From contig JALPQD010000004.1 of assembly GCA_023101885.1 (NCBI GenBank), positions 7,159,421 to 7,223,420 of the forward strand: 64,000 bases of DNA, given 5' to 3'. Positions 43,277-54,518 of this stretch are shown piece by piece (position 1 is the stretch's first letter; every line of letters begins with the position of its first letter). The position numbers and the translations under genes are program-made. Source of the DNA: Typhlomys cinereus. Its lineage: Eukaryota; Chordata; Mammalia; Rodentia; Platacanthomyidae. The notes beneath the pieces were generated by a model. That model was not told the origin of the DNA. It made no database searches and saw only the letters and a program-made list of their open reading frames with translations.

Positions 43277-43318
43277 CGAGGCAAGCTCTTTACTGACCGA
43301 GCCTCTCACTGGCCCCAA
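43277..43318 (-). repeat. ID-B1 composite SINE, antisense, right part
   Basis: aagctctttactgaccgagc then ctctcactggcccc is the reversed ID head that continues the SINE broken at 41870. Confidence 0.75.
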
Positions 43319-43980
43319 TCCTCTCTCCTAGAAGTACCTGTCCTGTCACTACTTCCTACCCTGTGTTGCTATGGGAACTCAATGCTGTGCTTCCAGATGT
43401 GAATGCTGCCATGCTTCTGAAGGATGCTCGCCCCAGGGCCTGGGGCATGCTGGGTAAACACTCACCCCTGGGCTTCCCCACCAGCCCATCACTTTACTTT
43501 CCTTCAACCACGCTTGGTTTCACAGCCTGCGTCATTCATTCATTCATTCATTCATTCATTCATTCATTCATATGTCATGGTTCCTTCTGTCATATGAAGT
43601 CTTCCTGCATCTGGATAGGGCACCAACAACACATGGGAATGTTCCTCTGGCATGACTGAGGATGCATGCATACATGCACACACATGCATGTACACATGCA
43701 TGCATAAAAAGAAGTCAAGTCTGCCTACAGATTGGTGGATCAGCTTAAAAGTTACTAAGAAACATTTGGGAGACACAGAAAGAGGGAGCAGTTATGTGAA
43801 GGGATATGCACTGATTTATTTACTTGAGATTCCCAGTTCTCCAAGACCACAACGGTTAATTCTTCAGCAGCGCATTTTTTTCTCTACTGTTTTCTTTCTT
43901 TCTTTTTCTTTTTCTACTCTGCTTCCTATGCATGGGCATTCTGGGTTTCGTTTCATAATTTGGATCATTTATTTATTTTC
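43319..43980. other. Unique DNA with (CATT)n
   Basis: (CATT)n at 43531-43571 (about 10 units) and a CA/ATGC run at 43660-43705. The rest is unrecognised. Confidence 0.5.
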
Positions 43981-43984
43981 ACGG

Positions 43985-44335
43985 TGTGTGTGTCTGTGGT
44001 TGTGAGGGCTCATGGGCAGGGGAGGGGCACACGTGTGAGTGTGGGTTCACAGGAACATGTGCTCCTGTAGATTCAGAGCCCCTCGGCTGGCACCTGCTGT
44101 CCTTCTTGATCTCTGTCCATTCTTTATCATTGAGGCAGGGGTTCTCCACTGAACCCAGAGCTACCAATGGACTGGTCTAGCTAGCCAGCTTCTCCCAGAG
44201 ACCCTCATCATCTCTGCCTCTGAGGGTTCAGGCGGCCACTATGCTTGCCTGTCTTTTACCTGGATCCTGGGGATTTGAACTGTTGATCTTCATGCTTGAG
44301 GGGCATGTGCCTTATTCTACCTCTGGATCATTCTT
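43985..44335 (-). repeat. B4A-like SINE, antisense
   Basis: gtgtgtgtctgtggttgtga, attgaggcaggggttctcca, ctgaacccagagctaccaat, then ggatcctggggatttgaact and cttattctacctctgg. Nearly complete. Confidence 0.8.
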
Positions 44336-44351
44336 TTATTTTTCTTTTCTT

Positions 44352-44440
44352 AAGACAGAGTCTCGGGCTGTTGAGATGGCTCAATGGGTCAGGGCGCCTG
44401 CTCTCAAACTTGGGATCTGAGTTCAATTCTTAGAAACCCA

Positions 44441-44486
<46 letters not shown>

Positions 44487-44517
44487 GTAAATAACGTATT
44501 TAAAAAGACAGCGTCTC
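44352..44517 (+). repeat. B3/B2-like SINE with (TC)n, TSD visible
   Basis: gggctgttgagatggctcaa, gggtcagggcgcctgctct, ctgagttcaattcttagaaa, then (TC)n at 44446-44482 and aagtaaataacgtattt. Flanking aagacagagtctc (44352-44364) and aagacagcgtctc (44505-44517), one mismatch in 13. Confidence 0.8.
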
Positions 44518-44537
44518 ACATATCCCAGACTGACTTC

Positions 44538-44583
<46 letters not shown>

Positions 44584-44662
44584 ACACCTGTTTTACCTGG
44601 GGTCTTGGGCATGTTGGGCAAGCACTCTGCCCCAGGGAGCCCCATCTCTAGCCCCCTGAGAA
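44518..44662 (-). repeat. B1-ID composite, antisense, with (GT)n inside
   Basis: gtctcacatatcccagactg, (GT)n at 44541-44580, acctggggtcttgggcatgt, gggcaagcactctgccccag. The B3-like SINE is inserted at its left edge. Confidence 0.6.
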
Positions 44663-45001
44663 TGTCCTTCTGGAAAGCTGGTGCTGGGGGCCTGCGCCTT
44701 GGGTGGAGACTCTGTCTCCCTGCCCCCACGAGCTTGAGTTCCCAGGAGAGAGGGGAGGGAGGGGCTGGCTATTAAGCAACTGTGTGCATGTCATCACTTC
44801 TGTCTTGCTCTCAGGACACCTCCCTCCCCATCGCCTGCACGCTGAGAAGGGGGCTGTTTGCACTGGAGGGATGGGGAGGATGAGAGGAGGCTGGTGTGGG
44901 GAAGAGGGATGGGGGTGGGGGTAGGCTGGAGGAAGGCTCAGAGAAGAGAGATGATGGATGGAAGGGAAGATAGCTCAGAACAAGGGGACTATCAGGAAAG
45001 G

Positions 45002-45002
<1 letters not shown>
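44663..45002. other. Unique G-rich DNA, nothing recognised
   Basis: GGGGA/GGAGG-rich 44860-44990; no repeat family. Confidence 0.45.

Positions 45003-45054
<52 letters not shown>
45003..45054. repeat. (GT)n microsatellite
   Basis: About 25 uninterrupted GT units, followed by a GGGGGAG/GTGTGT-rich stretch to 45140. Confidence 0.95.
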
Positions 45055-45140
45055 GGGGGAGCAGTGGGAGAGAAGAGAATGTGTGTGTGTTGAGGGGAGG
45101 GAGTATGTAGAGGGGGAGGGAGTTATGTGTGGGGGGTGTT

Positions 45141-46680
45141 TGCTGCGTCCTCCTCTTCCACAGAAGGGTGGACTTTTGGGGTGAATCTGTGCAAGTACAT
45201 TCACCAACCACACCTAGTGTGTGCTATGCGGACAGAGGCTCCTGTCAGAGCCTGGTACGTATGACAGGGTCATAGACTGCTTCCTCCTGAGGCGGAGGGC
45301 TTGGGGGGAGGTGGACTCCAGGGGACCTGCAGCATTTAAGCTCTGGCTGTGCACTCGTGGGGGCTGGATCCCAGCCCCTAGGGGAGATGGGAGAGAGCTG
45401 TAGGGGAAGAGAGCGCAAGAAGAGGCAGATTGGGGGAGGCGCAAGAGAGGCAGGGGCCAGCAGGTGGGCAAGGGGCCTGAGGGAAGATGGCAGCGATGAT
45501 TGGCATGTCAGAAAGAAAGAGTCTGGGGTGACAGAAGGGGGTAGTAAGAGGGACCCAGGACAGGCCAGAAACACCCAGGACCTGTGTGAAATGCCAGCCC
45601 TGGTCTCTCACCTGACTCAGCCTAGACATACTTACTCCTGCTGCCTTCCTTCTTGGCATGTAGACCCTTGTGGTACATAGCACCTTGTCGGGTCCCAACA
45701 TCCCACCTTTGCCCAGACCCCCTGCCGGGTCCAAGAGGATGGTGTCGCTTGTCCCTAAGATGAGAGAATTTCAGGCAGCGACACCCAAACCCACCCAGTG
45801 GAGCCACCCTGGGTCACTGGAGAGATGCGCTGCTTTTAGAAAGAATGACCCCTGGACCCAGCTACGGGGTCTCACCGCTGCTATTGCGAGTTGCTTTCTG
45901 CAGCCCACGCTCCATGCAAAGCAGGGCAGCTCTGGTTAACAGAAATCTCGGGCAATGGGACCAGCTCCAGAAACCCACCAGACTGACTGAAACTTGAGGG
46001 GTCCTGGTCTCCTTTGAGGTGCACTTCTGGGGTCACCTCCCCTGGGAGGTCCCAGAGGGTAGACCCCTTCCCTTTCCCTTCCCTGGGTCCTACCATGAGG
46101 AATAGAAGCTTTGTGCCCCTCTTGGATGGGTTAGGGAGAAGGGGGGGCCTCTGCACTTGAGCATGAGGATTGGGTCCAGGTGATGCTGGCAGGAAGACCA
46201 AAGGGGCCTCCAGCGGAGGGAGCAGTGTAAACAGGTCCTCCCCACGCAGGCTGGGTCCTGCCCACCCGTCCGCATCCCTCCCTCCTTCCTACCCAATCCC
46301 CTCTGCGGAGAGCCCCCATCTAGGAGTGGGGCCCGCAGCTGAGCTGCTGGTTACCCTGTATCCCAGTGTGTGGACATAGGATGGAAAAGGTCTCTTTTCA
46401 AGTGGGGTCAGGGCTCCACCCCTCCCTGCTGACCCCCATTGTCCTTTACAAGCAGTTGTGCTGGAGACCCCCTAGATCTACCCTTTAGCCAAGTAGTGGC
46501 TACCCTAGGTCACATAGCAGACACCTAGACATGGGGAACCCAGAGACCCCGTTCTTCTTCCCTCAGTCCAAATCCTTCCTCCTGCCTCTGACTATTCTTG
46601 GATCCCCCACCTCCGCCACCCTCACCTTTCCCAGAGCCCTTGGACTTTCCTGGCTCTGTAAGTCCCATCTTGTGTTAATC
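45141..46680. other. Unique GC-rich DNA, nothing recognised
   Basis: No named repeat or exon found over 1.5 kb. Weak MIR-like words occur at 46480-46530. Confidence 0.4.
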
Positions 46681-46706
46681 AATACCTCCCTCCTCCTGCT
46701 GCCTCT

Positions 46707-46746
<40 letters not shown>

Positions 46747-47215
46747 CCTTTGATCTGTTGACCACTTGCATATGTCCTCCTTTCTCTCTCCTCCCCTCCT
46801 CATCTTTCTCCCCTCTCAATGCACACATGTATTTCTCTCTCTTCATCTCTCTCATTCCTTTCTGACCCTTTTAACTACCTGTACATACCCCCCACACTCT
46901 TCTGACCCCCCCACCACCTATGCATACCCGCATCTTTCTTTGGGGATCCCTGTCCGTCTCCCTTCTTCTCTCCCTCTGTTTCCATCTCCCCCAGCCCCTC
47001 TGTCTCACTGTGGTCTCCGCTCCCTCTGGGCCTCCCTCTGCCCTCTGGGCCTCCCCCCGCCCTCTGGGCCTCCCCCCTCTCTCTGGACTTCTTCCCTCCC
47101 CTCCCATCCCTCCTCCCTTTCTGCCTCACGTGCCTCCCACACAGATCAGCTCCTCACACACCCTCCCATGCATGTCTGCATGCATGTAGTCACAACCTTA
47201 CACCTGGACACGTAG
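46681..47215. repeat. C/T-rich low-complexity region with (TC)n
   Basis: (TC)n at 46710-46739; CCTCCC/CTGGGCCTCC units at 47030-47090, where ccctctgggcctccc repeats three times at about 20 bp. Confidence 0.85.
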
Positions 47216-47364
47216 CCCACCCTTCACCCGCCAAGAACTCCCCACACACACACACCACACTTCCTCCAGCCTCTGGAAGGAGACAGAAACAAGATGGTGG
47301 TTGGGGAGGAGTGGAAGAGAGGCTGGGGCGACGGGCACCCCTCGCCCTGGCTGAGCACACTGAG

Positions 47365-47530
47365 CATGTGGCCAGATATTATTTTAATAAACTCGGCGCG
47401 TCTCGCCCTCCCGCCAGCTGCCGCGCGCCCTGGCCCATCCTGCACAAGTCATTTATTCCTCGTTAGCAAAATCACCTGTTTGTCAAATAGGGACGGCGAG
47501 ACACTGACTTGTGCAGACGCGGAGGGGGGC
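47365..47530. promoter_or_regulatory. Candidate conserved element with CpG-rich half
   Basis: ggccagatattattttaata and aactcggcgcgtctcgccct, then aagtcatttattcctcgtta, gcaaaatcacctgtttgtca. Unique, mixed AT-rich and CpG-rich, flanked by low-complexity DNA. Confidence 0.4.
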
Positions 47531-47882
47531 TTGGGGACCACTGCAGGTGGCAGGGATGGTGGGAGGGGGAGGAAGGGGGACAGAAGGTGGGGGTGACCTG
47601 GGCTTCCCACTGTAGGTTGGCCAGGGAGCGGGAGGCCCCACCCCTGCTGGAAGAACTGATGAGTGGTGTCAGGCAGCATGACAAAGCAGCAGAACTCAAG
47701 CAGGGTGGAGACTGAGCTGAGGGGAGGGGGGCATGAGCCACAGGTGCAGGGGGCACAAGGAGCTGGGGCCCTCACTTCTGCCTCTTGGAGCAAGGCCTCT
47801 GCCACAGCAGATGCATGCCCACAATGCAACAGGGCGCTTCCCCAGCGAGGAGGCGGGGCTCTCCATGATCAAGGACAGGAAA

Positions 47883-48030
47883 GCTTGGGAGATGGCTTCC
47901 TGGGAAGCACCTGCCCACAGAAGAGTGATCTGAATTTGACCCTCGGAAGCCCGTGTGATGCAAGGAGGGAGTGGCCTTTGACCTCTACCTGTGTATCATG
48001 ACATGCATGTACAATATAAATATATATATA
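47883..48030 (+). repeat. B3-like SINE
   Basis: gcttgggagatggcttcctg, gatctgaatttgaccctcgg, cctttgacctctacctgtgt and a CATG/(AT)n end. Degraded. Confidence 0.6.
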
Positions 48031-48061
48031 TATACACACACTTCCTCCTCCTCCTCCTCCT

Positions 48062-48142
<81 letters not shown>
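48012..48142. repeat. Compound microsatellite (AT)n(CCT)n(TC)n(AC)n
   Basis: (AT)n 48014-48032, (CTC)n 48042-48064, (TC)n 48066-48098, (AC)n 48099-48141. Confidence 0.95.
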
Positions 48143-48161
48143 GAAAAAAACAAACAGAAAA

Positions 48162-48232
48162 GGGCTGAGTTCGAATCCTCACTGGGCTTTTCCCCAGCTG
48201 TGTGAGCTTGAGCCAGACCCTTTACTTTCTCT
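48162..48232 (+). repeat. MIR fragment
   Basis: gctgagttcgaatcctcact, ccagctgtgtgagcttgagc and agaccctttactttct follow sense MIR. A (TC)n follows at 48229-48251. Confidence 0.6.
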
Positions 48233-48499
48233 CTCTCTCTCTCTCTCTCTCCTAGTAGCCAGCAGCCTGTGCAGCCCACCATTCAGTGAGTCATATGCAC
48301 AAAGACCCCCAGTCTGCTACCTGAGCCAGAGAAAAGAAATGGCTTCATCACGTGACCACACTGGACAGGCATCTCCATATCCTCCCCTCCAGGTGTTCCC
48401 TTTGTGACACCCCCTTTTCTCTGCCTTCAACTGGTTTGTTCCTCTCTAAACTGCAAAAGCTCCTCGAAGCCAGTGTTCCTGGCTAGTTGGCTTATTCCA

Positions 48500-48542
48500 A
48501 GGACAAATTTGCATGTGTGCATGTGTGTGTGCAAGAAGGTTC

Positions 48543-48581
<39 letters not shown>

Positions 48582-48787
48582 CCCAAGGCTGACATCAGGA
48601 ATCATCCTGGATGGCTCTACCTCCTTATTGTTTTGCTCTGGGATTTCCCAGGCTCTGCCTTCCAGGGCCAGGATTACACATCAATGCCATTTCTACCTGG
48701 CATTTGTACTTGGGACCTGGGAATCTGAACTCAGGCCCTTTTGCTTGCAAGCAAAGGCTCTGACCCCTGAGGCATCTCCCCAGCCCC
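48500..48787 (-). repeat. Lineage-specific SINE, family A, antisense
   Basis: (GT)n at 48544-48578, aatcatcctggatggctcta, gggatttcccaggctctgcc, tacttgggacctgggaatct, cttgcaagcaaaggctctga and atctccccagcccc. Complete. Confidence 0.9.
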
Positions 48788-49360
48788 GAGAGCATATCTT
48801 TGAGAACCCTTAAAAATGCTCTTCCTAAGGATGTTCACTGTGGCGTTACTTACAGCTGAGCGCGGATCACTGGTGGGCAAGGAGACAGTTCCTGCCAGCA
48901 TGTATTGTGTGCGTGCATGCATATGGTGTAGTGCGCACATATGTGGGGTGTGCAGTGTGTATGCTGTGTGCATTGTGAATGATATAGGGTATGGTGCTCT
49001 ATATACCAATAGACAACTTTTCTGGTCAACCACGCATGTGCTGGGTTGTCATGTGTGAAACACAAGCTATAAAAAGTTCATGTTCTATGTGACCTCTGTA
49101 CTGTGAACAGATGCATAGGATTCACTCCCAAAAATAAGAGGTGAATGCTAGCAGATGGAGGGAGGATGTCTGAAGTCACATCAGGTCCTATAAGGCGCCC
49201 TAGTCTCTACCTTCCTGGGCCTTGATTTCCCCATCCGCATAGGATTCAGTCAGCGGTTTCCCGGGAAATGTGTGGCAATCTCTGACCATGTCTTCAGCCG
49301 TTGTGGGAGCTACTGGCACAGAGCCAGTACCCAGGCCACACAGAGCCATACTGTGGGGGT
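48788..49360. other. Unique DNA, nothing recognised
   Basis: Weak MIR-like sequence at 49220-49250 (ccttgatttccccatccgca). Confidence 0.4.
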
Positions 49361-49364
49361 CCCC

Positions 49365-49437
49365 AGATCAAACCCGGGCTACAGAGTAGCTTCAAGGTCA
49401 GTCAGAGGGGTTTAGCAAGACCCTGTCTCAAAACAAA
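49365..49437 (+). repeat. B1 fragment, 3' half
   Basis: cccgggctacagagtagctt and gcaagaccctgtctcaaaac. Confidence 0.55.
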
Positions 49438-49458
49438 CCAACGAGTATCTGCTCCGTA

Positions 49459-49491
<33 letters not shown>

Positions 49492-49493
49492 GT
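49459..49493. repeat. (GAT)n microsatellite
   Basis: Eleven GAT units. Confidence 0.95.
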
Positions 49494-49839
49494 AGAGGAA
49501 AGATCCCTCTTGGCATCAGTCCTCCCAATTCCACCACCACCCCCAAATCTGCACCAAATGCTTTTTGAAAACATCCAAGATGCCATTCATCCTCTGAACC
49601 TGACCCGGAAGCCCCCAGGCTGACCTGCTGTCCAGGCGCCTGCCTGGCTGCCAAGGGTTTGATCCAGGAACTGAGATACTGGGGGACCCACGCCCGAGGC
49701 CCACGACAGCAGGGTACGAGGTCTGGCCCAGCACTGCCAGTCTGGTGTGATGTCCCAGTTGGGGGCTGACCAGCTGGCCAGGTCCTTGAGTAGGGGTCCA
49801 GCTGCCCGGCCCAGACCCTCCTGGCCCTCGACTGCTCCC

Positions 49840-49950
49840 AAGAGCAAGAATTAACAGGAAGGCGTCCCACGCACCTCCTCGGCCTCATTAGCTCCCGGGC
49901 CTCATTCTGCACCGAAATCTGGAATTCTGCTTGTGCCTGCACGCTCCACC
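49840..49950. promoter_or_regulatory. Weak candidate conserved element
   Basis: agcaagaattaacaggaagg, cctcattagctcccgggcct, ccgaaatctggaattctgc. Unique sequence with ATTA cores. Confidence 0.25.
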
Positions 49951-50311
49951 GCTGGGCCTGTGATTGTGGCCAGCCGTCCTCCTCCGTCCCACGGGGGGCC
50001 ACTCCTCTCCATCTGCTCCCCACTCAACCCTGTCCCTTTGTCTCCCCCCTCCCTACCTCCCCACACCCCGCCACTCCACTTCATTCCCGCCGCCTCCTCG
50101 CTCCTGGCAGAGGGCACCAGGCCCCACTGGCTCTTCTCAGTTCCTCACCTAAACCCCACCTCCTTTTGTCTCTCTCCTAACAGGGTTGGAAAAGAAAAAG
50201 GAGAGCCCACCAAGGCTCTGTAGCACAGCTTCGTCCCGGATACTCTACAGATATAAAAATGGAGGCCCTGAGAAGGCAGAAGTTACCTGAAATCAAGAGC
50301 AAGGTGGAGAG

Positions 50312-50475
50312 GGGCCAGGAGTGCGGCTCGGTGGGCAGACGGCTGGCCTGGCTTGCATGAAACCCTGGGTTCCATCCTGAACAGCCATCAACCCGGCACG
50401 GTGGTGCGCGGCCACCATTCCAATCGCGGGAACTCTGCCGTGGAGGGTTGGCCCTGCCTCTCAAGAGCCAAGATA
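50312..50475 (+). repeat. ID-B1 composite SINE
   Basis: aggagtgcggctcggtgggc, aaccctgggttccatcctga, cccggcacggtggtgcgcgg and ccaatcgcgggaactctg. Diverged. Confidence 0.65.
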
Positions 50476-50539
50476 GGGCGCAAGCCAAGGGTCCTTACTG
50501 GGTGCCATCCGAGCCTTGTTTGCAAAGCAAGCCCTGAGC

Positions 50540-51195
50540 TGACTTTAGGGTGCAGGCGATGCATCGGCTGACTCCTCCTGGTCGAGAGGTTTCTTAACTC
50601 CTCGGCCTTCCAAGAGCAAGCAACCTCATTGGGTGTGCGTTCCTGCATGCTTCCTTAGCGTGTCCCGTGACTTGCTTTAGACGGGTTTCATGAGCTGGAG
50701 AGCAGAGGGAGGGAGAAGAGAGAGGGGACTGGGCGTGCTCAGTTACCTCGTGGTGGGGACCAGCCCGGTGTCCCAGCCTGAGTCTATCGTGAGTTCCGAA
50801 CTTGGGCCAGTCACTATTCAGAATCACCCGCAAGCTTCTCTCCAAGCATTCCCCTGACTTTCTATGCCCTTGGGCTGAGAACCCCGGGGACTGGCTGTTT
50901 TGCTTGGCCAAGGCTCTATGCCTCAGTTTCCCCAGGTTGCCATCAGGCCCCTGGACTCCCTCAAGAGTGAAAACTCCCTGGGAGGTTCAAGGGTGACATT
51001 GAGAATCATCCTTCTCTCCCATCTCTCTTCCGGAGGAGTACTGCACCCCTCTGGACAGAAGTCCTTTCCTAAACCAGAGGAGATGGAAGAGGTTCCATCC
51101 ACCCTAAAGAAAAACAGCCTCCAGCCATCTACTGCCTGAAGAGCCTATGTAAATTTCTGTCATCCTTGTTTCTGAAAACCCACGAGGGGAGATGG
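50540..51195. other. Unique DNA, nothing recognised
   Basis: A MIR-like word (ctatgcctcagtttccccag) lies at 50918-50938. No exon. Confidence 0.4.
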
Positions 51196-51201
51196 ATCAA
51201 C

Positions 51202-51277
51202 GTGCATTTCACTGGCCGTGGTGCATTTCACCAGCTGCAGTGCGTCTCACCGGGCGCAGTGCGTCTCGCTGGCTATG
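51202..51277. repeat. 19-bp minisatellite, four units
   Basis: gtgcatttcactggccgtg-type units start at 51202, 51221, 51240 and 51259. Confidence 0.85.
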
Positions 51278-51529
51278 TCCCAAGAAGACAGGAGACTGTG
51301 CCTGCTTTCACCTCGGATGTTCCTTGCTTCCAGGGAACAGCCAAAGGGGCTGGGGGCCGACTCAGAAGGGTGGGAGGCAGGACCCCCTGGATGGAGAAGA
51401 CATGGTGGGCCTGGAGAGGGGGCAGTTGTTAGCTCTGTCTCTTCCAGGATCCCTCCCTAGTTCTTCTCTCCTATGTGGTAGGAGGGAAGGAAATAAGCCT
51501 TTAAGAAGTTTGTCTGTGTATCTGTCCAC

Positions 51530-51740
51530 CGCTCACCCAGTGTCCATCACACATCCACTGTCCACTTCACACTCAGTGTCCACCTCACACTCAGTGTCCA
51601 CTACTCATCCTGTGTCACCACTCACTGTGTCCGCTGCACATCTGTCCACTGCTCATCTAGTGTCAGCTTCCACCGCTCCTCTAGTGTCCACCACACATCC
51701 ACCTCACACTCACTGTCCATCACACCCAGTGTCCTCTGGG
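51530..51740. repeat. ~19-bp minisatellite, CACTCAGTGTCCAC type
   Basis: cacactcagtgtccacctc-like units, degenerate, about ten over 200 bp. Confidence 0.85.
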
Positions 51741-52235
51741 GCCATTTCAGCTGCAAGCCGTGCTCTGCAATCCCTGGAAGAGGCCAATCAACATGGAGAC
51801 CCCCGAGCGCACAGCCTAGTGCAAGCAGTCACCTAGGGCAGGGGACTGCGTTCCGGTATAAACAAGTCCACCATGGGTGCCAGGCTTTGCCCAATAACCA
51901 GGCGGAGCCGAGAAGAGCCACGTGCATCCAGCCTCTGCTGAAGTCTTCACACCAGGATGCCTGATGGGGACAAAGGAAGTTAAACGATACACACCAAATA
52001 TCACCGGTGGTGTGACCCCCAAGAGCTTAAAACTCCATGAGCCTTGGTTTCTTCAAAACTGGGTCTCATGTCTGTGCCCACAGGGTTAGAGAAGATTAAA
52101 AAACAGTGATCCTAGTTGGGTCTGTTAAATACAGGCAGGTAACAATGGCCGGAGGGCGCTGGCCGTTGTCCTGTTGATAGGAACTCAGTCAGCTTCTGCA
52201 AGAACGCGCTGAGGGCTGCGGTGCAGCAGGCAGCG
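51741..52235. other. Unique DNA, nothing recognised
   Basis: No repeat or exon. Confidence 0.4.
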
Positions 52236-52239
52236 CACT

Positions 52240-52390
52240 GCATTAACCAGACACGGGGCGCACGCCTGTCACTCAGCACTTAGGAGATGGAGGCAGGAGG
52301 ATCAGGACTTCAAGGTCATTCTGGGCCACATAGCAAGTTCAAAGCCAGCCGGGCTACAAGAGGCTGTCTCAAAAAATAATAATAAAATTT
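52240..52390 (+). repeat. B1 SINE
   Basis: ccagacacggggcgcacgcc, tgtcactcagcacttaggag, ggaggcaggaggatcaggac, aagccagccgggctacaaga, ggctgtctcaaaaaataata. Complete with an A-rich tail; a family-A SINE follows at once. Confidence 0.85.
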
Positions 52391-52393
52391 TAT

Positions 52394-52690
52394 GGGGGCT
52401 GGAGAGATGGCTCAGGGGTTAAGATTCTGTCTTGCAAGCAGAAAATCTTGAGTTCTGATCCCAGGTCCCACATCAAAACACCAGGGAGAAACACTGGTGG
52501 CCTATACTTATAGCCCTGATGGGCAGAACCTGGGAAATCCCAGAGCAAAGCAAGAAGGAGGTAGAAGCAATCCAGGATGATTCCCGAACTCACCCTTGGT
52601 CCTCCACGGGGACACACAGTGCCCTCTGATACACACACACACACACACACACAATGAGTGAATGAATGAATGAAATATTTAAAAAATAAA
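52394..52690 (+). repeat. Lineage-specific SINE, family A
   Basis: Head gggggctggagagatggctc, aggggttaagattctgtctt; B box gagttctgatcccaggtcc; body ggcagaacctgggaaatccc, gcaatccaggatgattccc; (CA)n at 52630-52653 and a GAAT-rich end. Intact A and B boxes. Confidence 0.92.
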
Positions 52691-53790
52691 AGCCCAAACT
52701 TGGAGATGCTCCTACCATTGCTCACATTTTACAAGTGAAGAAACAGGCAGAGGGGGAAGGAAGCTGTACAGATGGAAGCCTGCAGAACCGGACTTCAGAT
52801 GAGACAGCCTGATGGCATTCCTCGCTCATGCAGGCACGAGGGTACTCCATACCATGAGTCCCTTCCTTCCCTCCTTCTCTGCTCTAGTGCCCTGTCCCTC
52901 TCTCTGCCCGCACTGCTGCCCTGACCTGGCTCCTGACTTTAACTCTGATGCAACTGAAGTTTAGCACCCTGTCAAGCGCGAGGCAAGGTACTTGACAGAG
53001 GTATTTGTCTCCCAAGTCTCAGCAAGGAAGTCTGAGCAGAGAAGTTCAGATCTGCCCTCAGGGACAAACCCAGCACTCTCCAAAGACAAGGCCTTGAAAC
53101 ATCCTGGCACTCCTTCCCCCCCAAACCTCACCTCAAAGCTGGCCCGGCCAGCTGTTCTGAGCATCTGCAAGAGGAAGATGAAGAGACTCTTTCCCACCCC
53201 CAAACCTCTGCTCTGGGGAAGGTACATGAGGCCCTTCACTTGTACATGGGACTAGCTCAGTCTCTTTTCTTCCACACACAACCGCCTTGCCATCCCATGT
53301 CTCACACATGTGAACCCCAGTCTCTTCCCTGAACAAAATCGCAGCTCAGTCAACGTCAGAGGCCCCATGTCCAGGCAGCTGGTGAGCTCTGTGTTCCCAC
53401 CCCTGCATCTAGCTGATGCAGAGAAGGTCTCTCGCCCTCGGTCATCGTCCTCACAGAACTGCAGTTATCCTGGAGGCTGAGCCCTGCCCAAGGTCCAAAC
53501 CCAGCCCTGACTTTTGAGTATCGGACAGGCATGTGTGGTTTCAGAAGCCCGCCGGAATCACTAACCATGGGAGAATGTGGTATGACCCACAGGCGACCTT
53601 GAGTTTGGCCTTGACAGCAGACAGCAGCTTGCCGGGCAGACTGTCCAGGCCGTGGCCTGCTAGGCAGTTGGACGTGCCTCGGGGGTGGTGCATAGACCAT
53701 CTTAGCCAGTTGGCGAGACAGATGACCCTACTGAGCACACGTGTGGAGCCCTCCCTAAGGTGGTTGACTCTCTCTGCAACAGGGAATCAT
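52691..53790. other. Unique DNA, nothing recognised
   Basis: No named repeat or exon in 1.1 kb. Confidence 0.4.
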
Positions 53791-53798
53791 CCAAGGTT

Positions 53799-54110
53799 CA
53801 AGACTAAGCTTGAGGGGCCGAGGAGATGGCTCAGGTTTTAAGACTCTGCCTCACAAGCAGAAGTTCCTGAGTTTGATTCCCTGGTCCCACATAAAAATGC
53901 CAGGTGAGAAAGTCAGAAGCCTATATGTCTGGCACTGGTGGGTGGAACCTGGAAAATCCCAGAGCGAGGCAAGGAGGTAGAAGCAATCCAGGATGACTCT
54001 CGAAGTTACCTTTAATCTTCCACAGGGACACACAGTGCCCTCTGATACCACACACACACACACACACACACACACATAAATAAAATATTCCTTTAAATAA
54101 CAAGACTTAA
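53799..54110 (+). repeat. Lineage-specific SINE, family A, with probable TSD
   Basis: ggggccgaggagatggctca, ggttttaagactctgcctca, ctgagtttgattccctggt, gggtggaacctggaaaatcc, gcaatccaggatgactctcg, (CA)n and ataaataaaatatt. Flanked by caagactaag (53799-53808) and caagacttaag (54101-54111). Confidence 0.88.
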
Positions 54111-54149
54111 GGGTGACAGACAGGCATAGGTATGCATGTGTGGTATAGC

Positions 54150-54462
54150 ATTGAAGAGTTTTATATCCAAGTTCTTGTGTTTGGGAATGGGAAATTGGAG
54201 ACCAGAGCACATGTAGAGGATTTAAGACAGTTTGTTAGAAGAGAGAAAGAACAAGGGCTGAAGAGGTGGCTCAGAGGTTAAGCTTCTGCCTTGCAGGCGG
54301 AAGGTCCTGAGTTCAGATCCTAGACCCCACGTATAGACGTCGGGCAGAAGCTGGGGTGGCCTGTGTTTCTGGTCTTGGTAGGTGGAGCCTGTGAATCCCG
54401 GGGCAGAGTAAACAAGGAGGAGGTGGAGGCGGTCCATGGTGGTTCCCGAATTCGCCTGTGGT

Positions 54463-54518
<56 letters not shown>

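Noticed and set aside
52394..52460. tRNA gene from A and B boxes
   Set aside because: The boxes belong to a SINE head, with no complete cloverleaf or terminator.
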